Assembly (NCBI RefSeq): GCF_020873895.1
Contig: NZ_JAHWGT010000028.1
Location: 1 to 64,000, forward strand
Source: Streptomyces sp. DH12
Lineage (GTDB): Bacteria; Actinomycetota; Actinomycetes; Streptomycetales; Streptomycetaceae
DNA length: 64,000 nucleotides
Direction of reading: 5' to 3'
This document shows positions 1 to 7,931 of this stretch, piece after piece. A program made the translations under genes and the position numbers. Below the pieces are notes generated by a model, which saw only the letters and a list, made by a program, of their open reading frames with translations, was not told where the DNA came from and made no database searches. How positions within the stretch are numbered: the first letter of the stretch is position 1; each line of letters opens with the position of its first letter.

Positions 1-16
1 GCACCCCCGAGGGTGC
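1..16. terminator. short GC hairpin at window edge
   Basis: Six-base perfect stem GCACCC/GGGTGC with a CCGA loop. It probably ends a gene lying outside the window; no T-run follows, as is usual in high-GC actinobacteria. It is short, so the call is weak. Confidence 0.4.
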
Positions 17-137
17 CGGGCGGCGGCGCGGTGGCGGAGATCACGCCCCGTCAACCCCTCCTACGGTCGCGTAGGTCACACCCCGCGGTGGAGGATGTCG
101 TGCCGTAACAGACGATTCGACGATGGGGGAGAACGAC

Positions 138-899
138 GTGATCGGGTCGTACACGGCGATCGGCGACAGCTTCACCGAGGGTGTCGGGGACCCCGGCCCC
201 GACGGGCGCTTCGTCGGCTGGGCCGACCGCCTCGCCGTCCTGCTGGCCGACCGGATCCCCGAGGAAGGGCACTTCCGGTACGCCAACCTCGCCGTGCGCG
301 GCAGGCTCCTCGACCAGATCGTGGCGGAGCAGGTCCCTCGGGCGAAGGCCCTCGCCCCCGACCTGGTGACCTTCTGCGCCGGCGGCAACGACATCATCCG
401 CCCCGGCAGCGACCCGGACGACGTCGCCGAGCGCTTCGAGCGGGCCGTCGCCGAGCTGACCTCCGCCATCGGCACGGTCCTGGTGACCACCGGCTTCGAC
501 ACGCGGGGCGTGCCGGTCCTGCGCCACCTCCGCGGCAAGGTCGCCACGTACAACGGCCACGTGCGGGCCATCGCCGACCGGTACGGCTGCCCCGTCCTCG
601 ACCTGTGGTCCCTGCGGACCGTCCAGGACCGCCGCGCCTGGGACCACGACCGCCTGCACCTGTCCCCCGAGGGCCACACGCGCGTGGCCCTGCGCGCCGC
701 GCAGGTACTCGGCCTGGAGGTCCCCGCCGACCCCGACCAGCCGTGGCCGCCGCTCCCGCCGCGCGGCACGCTGGAGGTGCGGCGCGACGACATCCACTGG
801 GCCCGCGAGTACCTGGTCCCGTGGATCGGCCGCCGCCTGCGCGGCGAGAGCTCCGGCGACCGCGTCTCCGCCAAGCGCCCGGACCTCCTGCCCCTGTAG
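138..899 (+). CDS. SGNH/GDSL-family hydrolase
   Basis: A 253-residue cytoplasmic-looking esterase/lipase of the SGNH superfamily. Block I is GDSFTEG close to the N-terminus with the nucleophile Ser, block III is GGNDI, and the catalytic Asp/His pair lies in DRLHLSPEGH near residue 180. There is no signal peptide. I chose GTG 138 over ATG 123 because a GGGGGAG ribosome site sits 6 bases before it, and because this widespread Streptomyces family normally starts (M)IGSY just before the GDS motif. The substrate is unknown. The gene is monocistronic and converges on a TetR gene across a hairpin. Confidence 0.85.
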   Translation: MIGSYTAIGDSFTEGVGDPGPDGRFVGWADRLAVLLADRIPEEGHFRYANLAVRGRLLDQIVAEQVPRAKALAPDLVTFCAGGNDIIRPGSDPDDVAERFERAVAELTSAIGTVLVTTGFDTRGVPVLRHLRGKVATYNGHVRAIADRYGCPVLDLWSLRTVQDRRAWDHDRLHLSPEGHTRVALRAAQVLGLEVPADPDQPWPPLPPRGTLEVRRDDIHWAREYLVPWIGRRLRGESSGDRVSAKRPDLLPL

Positions 900-955
900 C
901 CGGGGCCCGCACGGGGCAGGCCGGCGCGGGGCGGGTACGCGGGCGCAGGCGCGGT

Positions 956-1003
956 CCACGGACCCGGCGGACGTGCTCGGGACGGGCGCCCGCCGGTCCG
1001 TGG
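956..1003. terminator. bidirectional hairpin between convergent genes
   Basis: The left arm at 956-970 (CCACGGACC then GGCGG, one bulged C) pairs with 990-1003. The stem of about 14 bp lies between the SGNH hydrolase and the TetR gene that converge here, so it could terminate both. Confidence 0.55.
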
Positions 1004-1020
1004 GCCGCCCCCCGCCCGCG

Positions 1021-1623
1021 CTACACCGTCGCCGCGACGCCCAACTCGCGGTCGAGCGCCTCGTCCGCCCAGCGCAGCATCGTCCCGCGCGCCAGCGACC
1101 CCCGGTACACCGTCATCTGCACGGCGAGCCCGTCCAGCAGCGCCGTCAGGCGACGGGCCGCGCCCCCCGGGTCGGCGCAGCGGAACTCACCCGCCGCGGC
1201 CCCCTCGGCGAACACCTCCGCCAAGGCCGCCTTCCACTGCCGGTCCAGCCCCGTCGCGACCTCCCGCAACGCGGGCTCGCGCGGGGCGGCCGCCCACGCC
1301 TCGATCCACAGCCGCCACCCCTTCGCCTGCCCGCTCGGCACGTACCAGCGCACCGCCGCGCGCAGCCGCCGCGCCGCCGACGCCCGCCGCCCCAGGATCC
1401 GCCGCAGCTCCGCCAGGTCGCCTTCCGCCGCGTACGCGAACGCGGCCGCGACCAGCCGCTCCTTCGTCGAGAAGTGGTACAGCACCAGCGCCCCGCTCAC
1501 GCCCAGCGCCGCCGCCACGTCCGCGACGCGCACCGCCGCGAGCCCCCGCCCCTCGATCTGCTCGACGGTCGCCCGCAGCAGTTCCTCACGCCGTTCGGCC
1601 GCGCCCAGCCGCACTCTCGTCAC
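1021..1623 (-). CDS. TetR-family transcriptional regulator
   Basis: A 200-residue TetR repressor. The N-terminal helix-turn-helix is recognisable (ADVAAALGVSGALVLYHF at about residues 28-45, with the family's YYHF-like end and the following STKERL). The C-terminal half resembles the BetI-type ligand domain (RLTALLDGLAVQMT). GTG 1623 is the start that leaves the usual short lead (VTRVRLGAAERREELL) before the HTH; reading further upstream gives only proline/serine-rich sequence without family character. It is divergent from the MBL-fold hydrolase at 1766, so that gene and itself are the likely targets. The ligand is unknown. Confidence 0.85.
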   Translation of the reverse strand: MTRVRLGAAERREELLRATVEQIEGRGLAAVRVADVAAALGVSGALVLYHFSTKERLVAAAFAYAAEGDLAELRRILGRRASAARRLRAAVRWYVPSGQAKGWRLWIEAWAAAPREPALREVATGLDRQWKAALAEVFAEGAAAGEFRCADPGGAARRLTALLDGLAVQMTVYRGSLARGTMLRWADEALDRELGVAATV

Positions 1624-1765
1624 GTCACCCGCCCCGTCGTCCGCCCTCAGCGCCGGACAGTATCCCGGACAGCCGGCGGTACCCTCCCGTCCGCTTCTCC
1701 CCGTCCCCGGGTGCCCCTCGAACGGGCGGCCCATAATGGAAGCACCCGAGCCCCCTGGAGGTGCC

Positions 1766-2956
1766 GTGACCGGCGTCGATGCCCCCCGCCCGCTGCGCGC
1801 CCGGCTCCGCTCCCTGCGGCCGGCCGCCTTCGGCGCGGACGCCGCCGGCGAGCGACTGGAGCGCATCCGTCGCTCGCCGAACTTCGCCGACGGCGCCTTC
1901 CGCAACCCCGGCGGTGCCGCGCGCCACCGGCCGTCCGGCTCGGCGACCGAGTTCGCGAGGATCTACTTCCGCAAGGAGGAGCGCCTGCGCCGCGCCCCCG
2001 CCCGCCCGGTGCCCCTCCACCCGGACACCGCGACCGACCTCGCCGCGCCCCCGGCCACGGGCCTGCGCCTGACCTGGACCGGGCACTCCAGCGTCCTCGT
2101 CGAGATCGACGGGCTGCGGGTCCTGTTCGACCCGGTCTGGGGCGAGCGCTGCTCCCCCTTCGCCTTCGCCGGACCCCGGCGGCTGCACCCCGTCCCCGCC
2201 CCGCTCGCCGCGCTCGGCCCGGTCGACGTGGTCGTGATCTCCCACGACCACTACGACCACCTCGACCTGCCCACCGTCCGCGCCCTGGCCCGCGCGGACA
2301 CCCTCTTCGCCGCCCCCCTCGGCGTCGGCGCCCACCTGGAGCGCTGGGGGGTACCCCCGACCCGTCTGCGCGAGCTGGACTGGAACGAGTCGACCCGGAT
2401 CCGCGACGTACGCCTGACCGCCACCCCCGCCCGGCACTTCTGCGGCCGCGGACTGCGCAACCAGCAGCACACGCTCTGGGCGTCCTGGGCCGTCGAGGGC
2501 CCGGAGCACCGCGTCTACCACAGCGGCGACACCGGCTACTTCCCCGGCTTCCGCGACATCGGCGCCTCGCACGGCCCCTTCGACGCCACCATGATCCAGA
2601 TCGGCGCGTACTCCGACTTCTGGCCCGACATCCACATGACCCCCGCGGAGGGCGTACGCGCCCACCTGGACCTCCAGGGCGGCGGCCCCGCCGGGGTGCT
2701 GCTCCCCATCCACTGGGGCACCTTCAACCTCGCCCCGCACGCCTGGGCGGAGCCGGCGGAGTGGACGAGGCATGAGGCCGAGGAGGCCGGCCAGGCGGTG
2801 GCGTTCCCCAGGCCCGGTGAGCCGTTCGAGGCTGCGGGGAAGCTGCCTGTGGAGCCGTGGTGGCGGGCTGTGTCGCATTCGATCACTCAGCCGTGGTGTC
2901 GGCCTCAGTCGGTCGAGGCTCCTGTCGAGGTCCCCAGCCGCGATCCGGCGGGGTGA
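1766..2956 (+). CDS. MBL-fold metallo-hydrolase (NAPE-PLD/UlaG-like)
   Basis: A 396-residue metallo-beta-lactamase fold hydrolase. The metal motif SHDHYDHLD lies at about residue 156-164, followed by a GDTGYFPGF strand-loop carrying a metal Asp and a C-terminal HWGTFNL His. The order and the WTGHSSVLVEIDG lead match the branch containing N-acyl-phosphatidylethanolamine phospholipase D and UlaG, which act on phosphodiesters or lactones. GTG 1766 follows a GGAG site at 1757-1760; the in-frame ATG 1736 is the alternative. There is no signal peptide. Divergent from a TetR gene, so probably inducible. The real substrate cannot be read from the sequence. Confidence 0.85.
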   Translation: MTGVDAPRPLRARLRSLRPAAFGADAAGERLERIRRSPNFADGAFRNPGGAARHRPSGSATEFARIYFRKEERLRRAPARPVPLHPDTATDLAAPPATGLRLTWTGHSSVLVEIDGLRVLFDPVWGERCSPFAFAGPRRLHPVPAPLAALGPVDVVVISHDHYDHLDLPTVRALARADTLFAAPLGVGAHLERWGVPPTRLRELDWNESTRIRDVRLTATPARHFCGRGLRNQQHTLWASWAVEGPEHRVYHSGDTGYFPGFRDIGASHGPFDATMIQIGAYSDFWPDIHMTPAEGVRAHLDLQGGGPAGVLLPIHWGTFNLAPHAWAEPAEWTRHEAEEAGQAVAFPRPGEPFEAAGKLPVEPWWRAVSHSITQPWCRPQSVEAPVEVPSRDPAG

Positions 2957-3190
2957 ACGGTGAGGCCGGGTGAGGCGGGCAGGGCCGTGGCCCTGCCGGC
3001 TCGGCTGGGGGTTGTTGAGCATGCCCCGTCGGACCGGCTGCTCGTGCCGCCGACAGGACACCGGCTGACGGTCGGTCAGCCGGCGGCAGAGCTCGCCTGA
3101 GACCGGCGCGAGTCCGGGAAGCGCTGGGGGTGACGGCCAGCCGCCCCGTGCGCAGAGCAACGGCTTGTCCGCCTCCGGGTCGGCTCTCCG

Positions 3191-3529
3191 TCACGGAACC
3201 GCTGGGAACGGCACCCGGCGCGTGCGAAGATCCCACTGGTTGATCACTGTGGGGGTCTCGGGGGCCCACGTGAGGCCCTGGACCGTGGTGGCCCCACGCA
3301 GCACGATCCGGTCGTACTCCGGGACCGTGGCGGTGAAGTAGTGGAAGCCGTCCGCGTGTTTGTGGAGGTGCGGGTGGGCCCGCTGCTCGGCGAGGGTGTT
3401 CGTGTACGTGACACCGGTTGTCGCGGGCACGGCGGCGTGGGCGGTACCGGCCGAGACGCCGGTGAAGGTGGCGGCGGCCGAGCCGGTGATCAGGCCGAGG
3501 GCCGTTCGACGGGGAAGCGCAGGTCTCAC
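3191..3529 (-). pseudogene. truncated GH43 glycosidase remnant with Tat signal
   Basis: Only the first 112 residues of a secreted family-43 glycoside hydrolase remain. A twin-arginine type leader (PRRTALGLITGSAAATF, ending at AHAA) is followed by the start of the five-bladed propeller: TYTNTLAEQRAHPHLHKHAD, then DGFHYFTATVPEYDRIVLR. In the family this opens with an acidic catalytic base (commonly 'ADPH'); here the position reads AHPH. After TTVQGLTWAPETP similarity stops and a stop follows at 3191, so about two thirds of the enzyme is missing. GTG 3529 has an AGGGAG site 5 bases upstream. Family assignment is from remembered GH43 sequences. Confidence 0.7.
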
Positions 3530-3746
3530 GGGAACTCCCTCCGCTGCCGGCATTTCGAACGCTGCTCGTAAGCGCCGCCGGAACATGGATCCTGCTCCTG
3601 CTCGGGTCAACGCCTCCGTCACGGAAGCCGGCCCGAGGTCTCGAAGACGGCGGGACGGAGGTTCCTGCGCTCGAGCCCGAGTCGGGTCGGATGTATTGAC
3701 GCACCCTGTCTCACCCACCTAATGTCTGGCCGATCCAACGAACGTC

Positions 3747-3762
3747 GTTCGATATATCAAAC
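3747..3762. promoter_or_regulatory. near-perfect 16-bp palindrome, operator-like
   Basis: GTTCGATATATCAAAC is symmetric except for one base pair and sits in an AT-rich pocket of otherwise GC-rich DNA. It overlaps a second inverted repeat, CGAAC-gtc-GTTCG, at 3739-3751. It lies 218 bp upstream of the GH43 remnant start and 365 bp upstream of the GH27 gene, so it could be an operator for either. Regulator unknown. Confidence 0.5.
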
Positions 3763-3932
3763 AACTCGGCCGGTGCAACAGCGAGTTGGCTGCGGAGGCT
3801 GCCCGGCCGGCCACAGGGAGGGAGCGCCGCCTGGTACGACAACCACCGCCGGCGAACCGCCGGCCGTCCTGGCGCGCAGCGACCAGCCCCGCTCGGAACA
3901 GCCGACCGCCTCGACCGGACCATGACCGTCGA

Positions 3933-4040
3933 CCCCTGCAAGTGCAGTTCCTCCACCAGGGCCACGACCCCAGCACACCGCGGGGCACCCCCTACCCGCG
4001 ACTGCCGTACCGGCCGGGCCCGCTCACCCCGCAGCGCTGA
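3933..4040 (+). pseudogene. possible C-terminal tail of a lost secreted enzyme
   Basis: A 35-codon stretch ending in a stop at 4040 reads QFLHQGHDPSTPRG then LPYRPGPLTPQR. This resembles the closing segment (a W-Q-F-L-Y-Q-G-x-D-P... L-P-Y-R-x-G-L type tail) that I associate with secreted carbohydrate-active proteins. No matching upstream body exists: sequence back to 3760 in this frame is composition-biased. It may be what is left of a deleted gene between the GH43 remnant and the GH27 gene. The rest of the 3530-4126 interval holds only the palindrome at 3747 and the hairpin at 4082. Confidence 0.25.
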
Positions 4041-4081
4041 TCCGCGCCCACCTGATCACCGGCTCATGCCCCTCCCGATGC

Positions 4082-4112
4082 GGCCCGCGAAGCGGCTTCC
4101 GCGTCGCGGGCC
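4082..4112 (+). promoter_or_regulatory. leader hairpin abutting the alpha-galactosidase RBS
   Basis: GGCCCGCGA (4082-4090) pairs perfectly with TCGCGGGCC (4104-4112), with an inner GCGG/CCGC stem and a CTT loop. The right arm ends immediately before the AGGAAGG ribosome site of the gene starting at 4127, so the fold could influence translation or stabilise the 5' end of the message. Confidence 0.45.
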
Positions 4113-4126
4113 AGGAAGGAATCCTC

Positions 4127-5773
4127 ATGGTCCCCCTGCACCGACGATTACTGCGTCTCCTCTCGGCCGCCGCGCTGACGCTCACCGCCTGCGTCACCGC
4201 CTCCGCCCACACGCCCGCCGAGGCCGCGCCGGGCAGCCCGGCGCTCACCCCGCCGATGGGCTGGAACAGCTGGAACAGCTTCGGGTGCGGGATCACCGAG
4301 GCGCAGGTCCGCCAGGCCGCCGACGCGATGGTGTCCTCGGGCATGAAGGACGCGGGCTATCAGTACGTCGTCGTCGACGACTGCTGGTTCGACCCGCAGC
4401 GTGACGCGGCGGGCAACCTCCGGGCCAATCCGACCAAGTTCCCCAGCGGCATGAAGGCGCTCGGGGACTACATCCACGGCAAGGGCCTGAAGTTCGGTAT
4501 CTACCAGGCACCCAACGAGCGCACCTGCGCGCAGGGCGTGGGCACCTACCCGGGTTCCACTGGCAGCAAGGGCCACGAGGCCCGGGACGCCGCAACCTTC
4601 GCCTCATGGGGCGTGGACTACCTCAAGTACGACTGGTGCTCCGGCAGCGGCACCCTCGGCGAACAGGTCGAACGTTTCACCATCATGCGCGACGCCCTGC
4701 GCGCCACGGGGCGGCCGATCGTCTACAGCATCAACTCCAACAGCTTCCACGCCCCCACCGGCGACAGGTACGACTGGGGTGAGGTCGCCGACCTGTGGCG
4801 GACGACCGAGGACCTGCTCGACATCTGGCAGAACGACAACACCAACAGCTACCCGATGGGTGTCGGCAACGTCCTGGACGTCACCGCGCCGCTCGCCGCT
4901 CAGTCGGGTCCGGGCCACTGGAACGACCCCGACATGCTGGTCGTCGGCCGTCCCGGCCTGTCACTGACCGAGTCCCGCTCGCACTTCGCCCTGTGGGCGC
5001 TCATGGCAGCCCCGCTCATGGCCGGCAACGACATCCGTACCATGTCCTCCGACGTGAGCGCGATCCTGCGCAACCCCCGCCTGGTGGCGGTGAACCAGGA
5101 CCCGCTGGGCGCGGGCGGGCGCCGGGTCCGCGACGACGGCAGCACCGAGGTGTTCGCCAAGCCCCTGTCCGACGGCTCCGTCGCCGTGGGCCTGTTCAAC
5201 CGGGGAGCCGGTACCACGACGGTCACCACCTCGGCCGCCCAAGTCGGCCTCTCCGGCGGGTCGTTCACCCTTGCGGACCTGTGGACCGGCGGCACGTCGA
5301 GCACCTCCGGGCAGATCTCGGCGAGCGTCCCGGCTCATGGTGTCGCCGTGTTCAGGGTGACCGGCGGCAGCCCGCTGGCCTCCACCACAGCCCGCCTGCG
5401 CGGTACCGGGTCAGGCCGCTGCCTGGACGTGGACCGGGCCTCCACCGCTGCCGGGACGCAGGCGCTGATCTGGGACTGCCACACCGCCGCCAACCAGCTG
5501 TGGACCACCTGGGCCGGCGGCGAGATCCGCGTCTACGGCGACAAGTGCCTGGACGCCTCCAACCGGGGCACCGCCAACGGCACGCCGGTCGTCATCTGGC
5601 CCTGCAACGGCCAGAGCAACCAGAAGTGGACCGGCCAAGCCGACGGATCGATCCGCAACGTCAACGCCGGGCTGTGCCTCGACGTCAACGGGGCCGCCAC
5701 CGCCAACGGGACCCACGTCGTCCTGTGGACCTGTAACGGCCGGAACAACCAGAAGTGGACCACGCTCCCGTAA
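4127..5773 (+). CDS. secreted GH27 alpha-galactosidase with CBM13
   Basis: A 548-residue secreted glycosidase. Signal peptide about residues 1-35 (ends near AEAAPG). The GH27 (beta/alpha)8 barrel opens with PPMGWNSWNSFGC, carries the nucleophile Asp in YLKYDWC (about residue 168) and the acid/base Asp in HWNDPDMLVVG, then a C-terminal beta-sandwich. From about residue 420 a ricin-type CBM13 trefoil follows with three QxW repeats (NQLW, NQKW, NQKW), each preceded by a CLD strand. It should release terminal alpha-galactose from plant or microbial galactosides outside the cell. AGGAAGG lies 8 bases before ATG 4127. The next gene also bears a CBM13, so the two probably act on the same polysaccharide. 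Confidence 0.93.
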   Translation: MVPLHRRLLRLLSAAALTLTACVTASAHTPAEAAPGSPALTPPMGWNSWNSFGCGITEAQVRQAADAMVSSGMKDAGYQYVVVDDCWFDPQRDAAGNLRANPTKFPSGMKALGDYIHGKGLKFGIYQAPNERTCAQGVGTYPGSTGSKGHEARDAATFASWGVDYLKYDWCSGSGTLGEQVERFTIMRDALRATGRPIVYSINSNSFHAPTGDRYDWGEVADLWRTTEDLLDIWQNDNTNSYPMGVGNVLDVTAPLAAQSGPGHWNDPDMLVVGRPGLSLTESRSHFALWALMAAPLMAGNDIRTMSSDVSAILRNPRLVAVNQDPLGAGGRRVRDDGSTEVFAKPLSDGSVAVGLFNRGAGTTTVTTSAAQVGLSGGSFTLADLWTGGTSSTSGQISASVPAHGVAVFRVTGGSPLASTTARLRGTGSGRCLDVDRASTAAGTQALIWDCHTAANQLWTTWAGGEIRVYGDKCLDASNRGTANGTPVVIWPCNGQSNQKWTGQADGSIRNVNAGLCLDVNGAATANGTHVVLWTCNGRNNQKWTTLP

Positions 5774-5904
5774 CGCGCCGCCCCCGCTACCGCGCGGGGA
5801 TGCTCCCGACCGGTCGAGGGCGATCCCGCGACAGCACGCCAAGCTGCGAGGGACTGCCCTCCTGCGCCGGAAGCGGCAATCACTCGCAAATGAGAGGGAA
5901 CCCC

Positions 5905-7011
5905 ATGAGAAAGCCCTGGATTCGCCCCCTGATCACGCTTGTCGCCGCCGCGCTCGGGGTGACAGCGGCAGGGGTGGCCCCTGCCTCCGCCGCCTCCCCC
6001 ACGCCTTTGCGCGTCATGCCGTTGGGCGACTCGATAACCTGGGGCGTGGGAAGCAGTACGGGCAACGGCTACCGGGGGCAGCTGTGGGACAAGCTCGCGA
6101 CGGACGGCCACCCGCTTGACTTCGTGGGCACGGGGCGGGCCGGCTCTATGTCCGACCCCGACAACGAAGGTCACTCCGGATACCTCATCGAGCAGATCGC
6201 CACCCTCACCGACGCCTCACTGACCCGTTACCGGCCCAACGTCGTGACGCTGCACATCGGCACCAACGACCTCGACAGATCCCACCAGGTCTCCACCGCC
6301 ACCGCCCGGCTGAAGTCCCTGGTCGGCCGGATCACCGCCGCCGCCCCCGACGCCACCGTCCTCGTGGCCTCCCTGGTCGTGTCCACCAGCGGATCCGAGG
6401 AGCGGTACCGGGCCGCCTACAACCAGGCCATCCCCCGCATGGTGAGCGAGGCGCAGGCCGCTGGCAAGCGCGTCGCGTACGTCGACATGAGCGGCCTGAC
6501 CACGGCCGACCTGGCCGACGCCCTGCACCCCAACGACTCGGGCTACCGGAAGATGGCCGACGCCTTCCACCGCGGCGTCCGGGCCGCCGACAGCGCCGGG
6601 TGGCTGAGGAACCCCGCCCCCGCCCCCGCACGCGTACAGTCCGGCATCGCCGGCAAGTGCCTGGACGTCGACGGCGCCGGCACCGCCGACGGGACCGCCG
6701 TCCAGACCTGGAGCTGCGGCGGCGGCGCCAACCAGTTGTGGTCCGCCTACACCGACGGCACCCTGCGCTCCATGGGCAAGTGCCTCGACGCCGCCGGCGT
6801 GGGCACCACCAACGGCACCAGGGTGCAGCTCCGGGCCTGCCACGGCGGCTCCAACCAGGTGTGGCAGCCCCACAACGGCGGCTACCGCAACCCCGCCTCC
6901 GGCCGCTGCCTCGACGTCCCGGGCTCCTCCACCGCCGACGGCACGCAGCTGCAACTGTGGGACTGCCACGGCGGCTCCAACCAGAGGTGGACGACCCTGA
7001 CCGCCGGATGA
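5905..7011 (+). CDS. secreted SGNH esterase (CE3-like) with CBM13
   Basis: A 368-residue secreted protein. Signal peptide residues 1-32 (ends ASAAS). The SGNH core has GDSITWG, IGTNDL and the Asp/His pair in DALHPNDSGY; the opening LRVMPLGDSITWG then NGYR is typical of CE3 acetylxylan esterases. From about residue 245 a CBM13 trefoil follows with NQLW, NQVW and NQRW repeats. It probably deacetylates hemicellulose. ATG 5905 is preceded by GAGAGGGAA. It lies 131 bp after the GH27 gene in the same direction, is perhaps co-transcribed, and is closed by a strong terminator. Confidence 0.88.
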   Translation: MRKPWIRPLITLVAAALGVTAAGVAPASAASPTPLRVMPLGDSITWGVGSSTGNGYRGQLWDKLATDGHPLDFVGTGRAGSMSDPDNEGHSGYLIEQIATLTDASLTRYRPNVVTLHIGTNDLDRSHQVSTATARLKSLVGRITAAAPDATVLVASLVVSTSGSEERYRAAYNQAIPRMVSEAQAAGKRVAYVDMSGLTTADLADALHPNDSGYRKMADAFHRGVRAADSAGWLRNPAPAPARVQSGIAGKCLDVDGAGTADGTAVQTWSCGGGANQLWSAYTDGTLRSMGKCLDAAGVGTTNGTRVQLRACHGGSNQVWQPHNGGYRNPASGRCLDVPGSSTADGTQLQLWDCHGGSNQRWTTLTAG

Positions 7012-7016
7012 CCGCA

Positions 7017-7060
7017 GCTCCCGGGATCCGAACCCCCCTGCGGGCTCGGATCCCGGGAGC
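7017..7060 (+). terminator. perfect 15-bp hairpin terminator
   Basis: GCTCCCGGGATCCGA (7017-7031) pairs perfectly with 7046-7060 around a 14-nt loop, five bases after the esterase stop codon. Between it and the next start at 7353 I see nothing else coding. Confidence 0.8.
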
Positions 7061-7352
7061 ACTTCGGTGGCGGGTACCTCCGGAGACGGCACCGGCGTGG
7101 TCCGACACCGGACGCTGCCGCCTCGTACCGCAGGACCGTCCGAATGGCCCAGGCCGCGTGCCGCCGCGTGGGCCCCGCCTCCTCGAAGTGGACGACTCGC
7201 CCCGGAACGGTCCGGCGTCGGCCCGCGTGCGGCGTCGGCACCGAAAGGGCGCCGAGACTGCCGGGCGACGGCAGTGTGCGCGCACCTGCACGGATGAGAC
7301 AATCCGATCACTTGGCAACAACAAGAACATCCGCAACCAGGGAGGTGCGCGC

Positions 7353-7859
7353 ATGGGCCTTTTCCTCGGTCTCGGCATCGCGGGAATCGTGCTGCTCGTC
7401 GCGTCGCTGGCCCTGGACGGCGTGTTGGAAGGAATGTTCGGCGGGGCGCTGGACGGCCTCTTCGACGGCTGGCTCTCGCTGCCCGTCGTCGCCGGGTTCG
7501 TGTCGATGCTCGGCTTCTCCGGGGCGATCGTCCTCGGGGCCACCGCCATGGGGGCCGGGGCCGCCACGGCGGTCGGGGTCCTCGCCGGCTTCGGCGCCGC
7601 CTGGCTGACCTGGAAGCTGAGCCGCAGCCTCATGGACGACCGCGGCGCGGCTCCCCGCGAGGACGACCTCGTCGGCTCCGCCGGGTCCGTGGTCACCGCC
7701 ATCCCGGCCGACGGCTACGGCGAGGTGCTGCTGCGACTCGCGGGCCAGCCCGTGAAGTTCGCCGCCAGATCGGCCGAGCCGGTCCAGCGGGGCACCGAGG
7801 TGTGGGTGGAGGCGGCGCTGTCCGCCGGCTCCGTCCGCGTACGACCCGTCGACCGCTGA
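7353..7859 (+). CDS. NfeD-like membrane protein (flotillin partner)
   Basis: A 168-residue membrane protein: three hydrophobic segments within residues 1-90 (GLGIAGIVLLVASLAL; LSLPVVAGFVSMLGFSGAIVLGA; AATAVGVLAGFGAAWLTW), then a soluble C-terminal domain from about residue 100 (LVGSAGSVVTAIPADGYGEV) that looks like the OB-fold of NfeD/YuaF-type proteins. ATG 7353 follows GGAGG. It sits 72 bp ahead of a flotillin gene, as NfeD-like proteins do in many bacteria, where the pair organises membrane microdomains. Confidence 0.75.
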   Translation: MGLFLGLGIAGIVLLVASLALDGVLEGMFGGALDGLFDGWLSLPVVAGFVSMLGFSGAIVLGATAMGAGAATAVGVLAGFGAAWLTWKLSRSLMDDRGAAPREDDLVGSAGSVVTAIPADGYGEVLLRLAGQPVKFAARSAEPVQRGTEVWVEAALSAGSVRVRPVDR

Positions 7860-7931
7860 CGCCCCCGGGCCCTCTCCTTCCCACCCGTCCATCCGATCCG
7901 CCCTCCGCAAGGAGGTGAGGGGGAAACCACC

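Noticed and set aside
1625-3160. Long open frame opposite the MBL-fold gene
   Set aside because: Low-complexity antisense translation of a recognised hydrolase.
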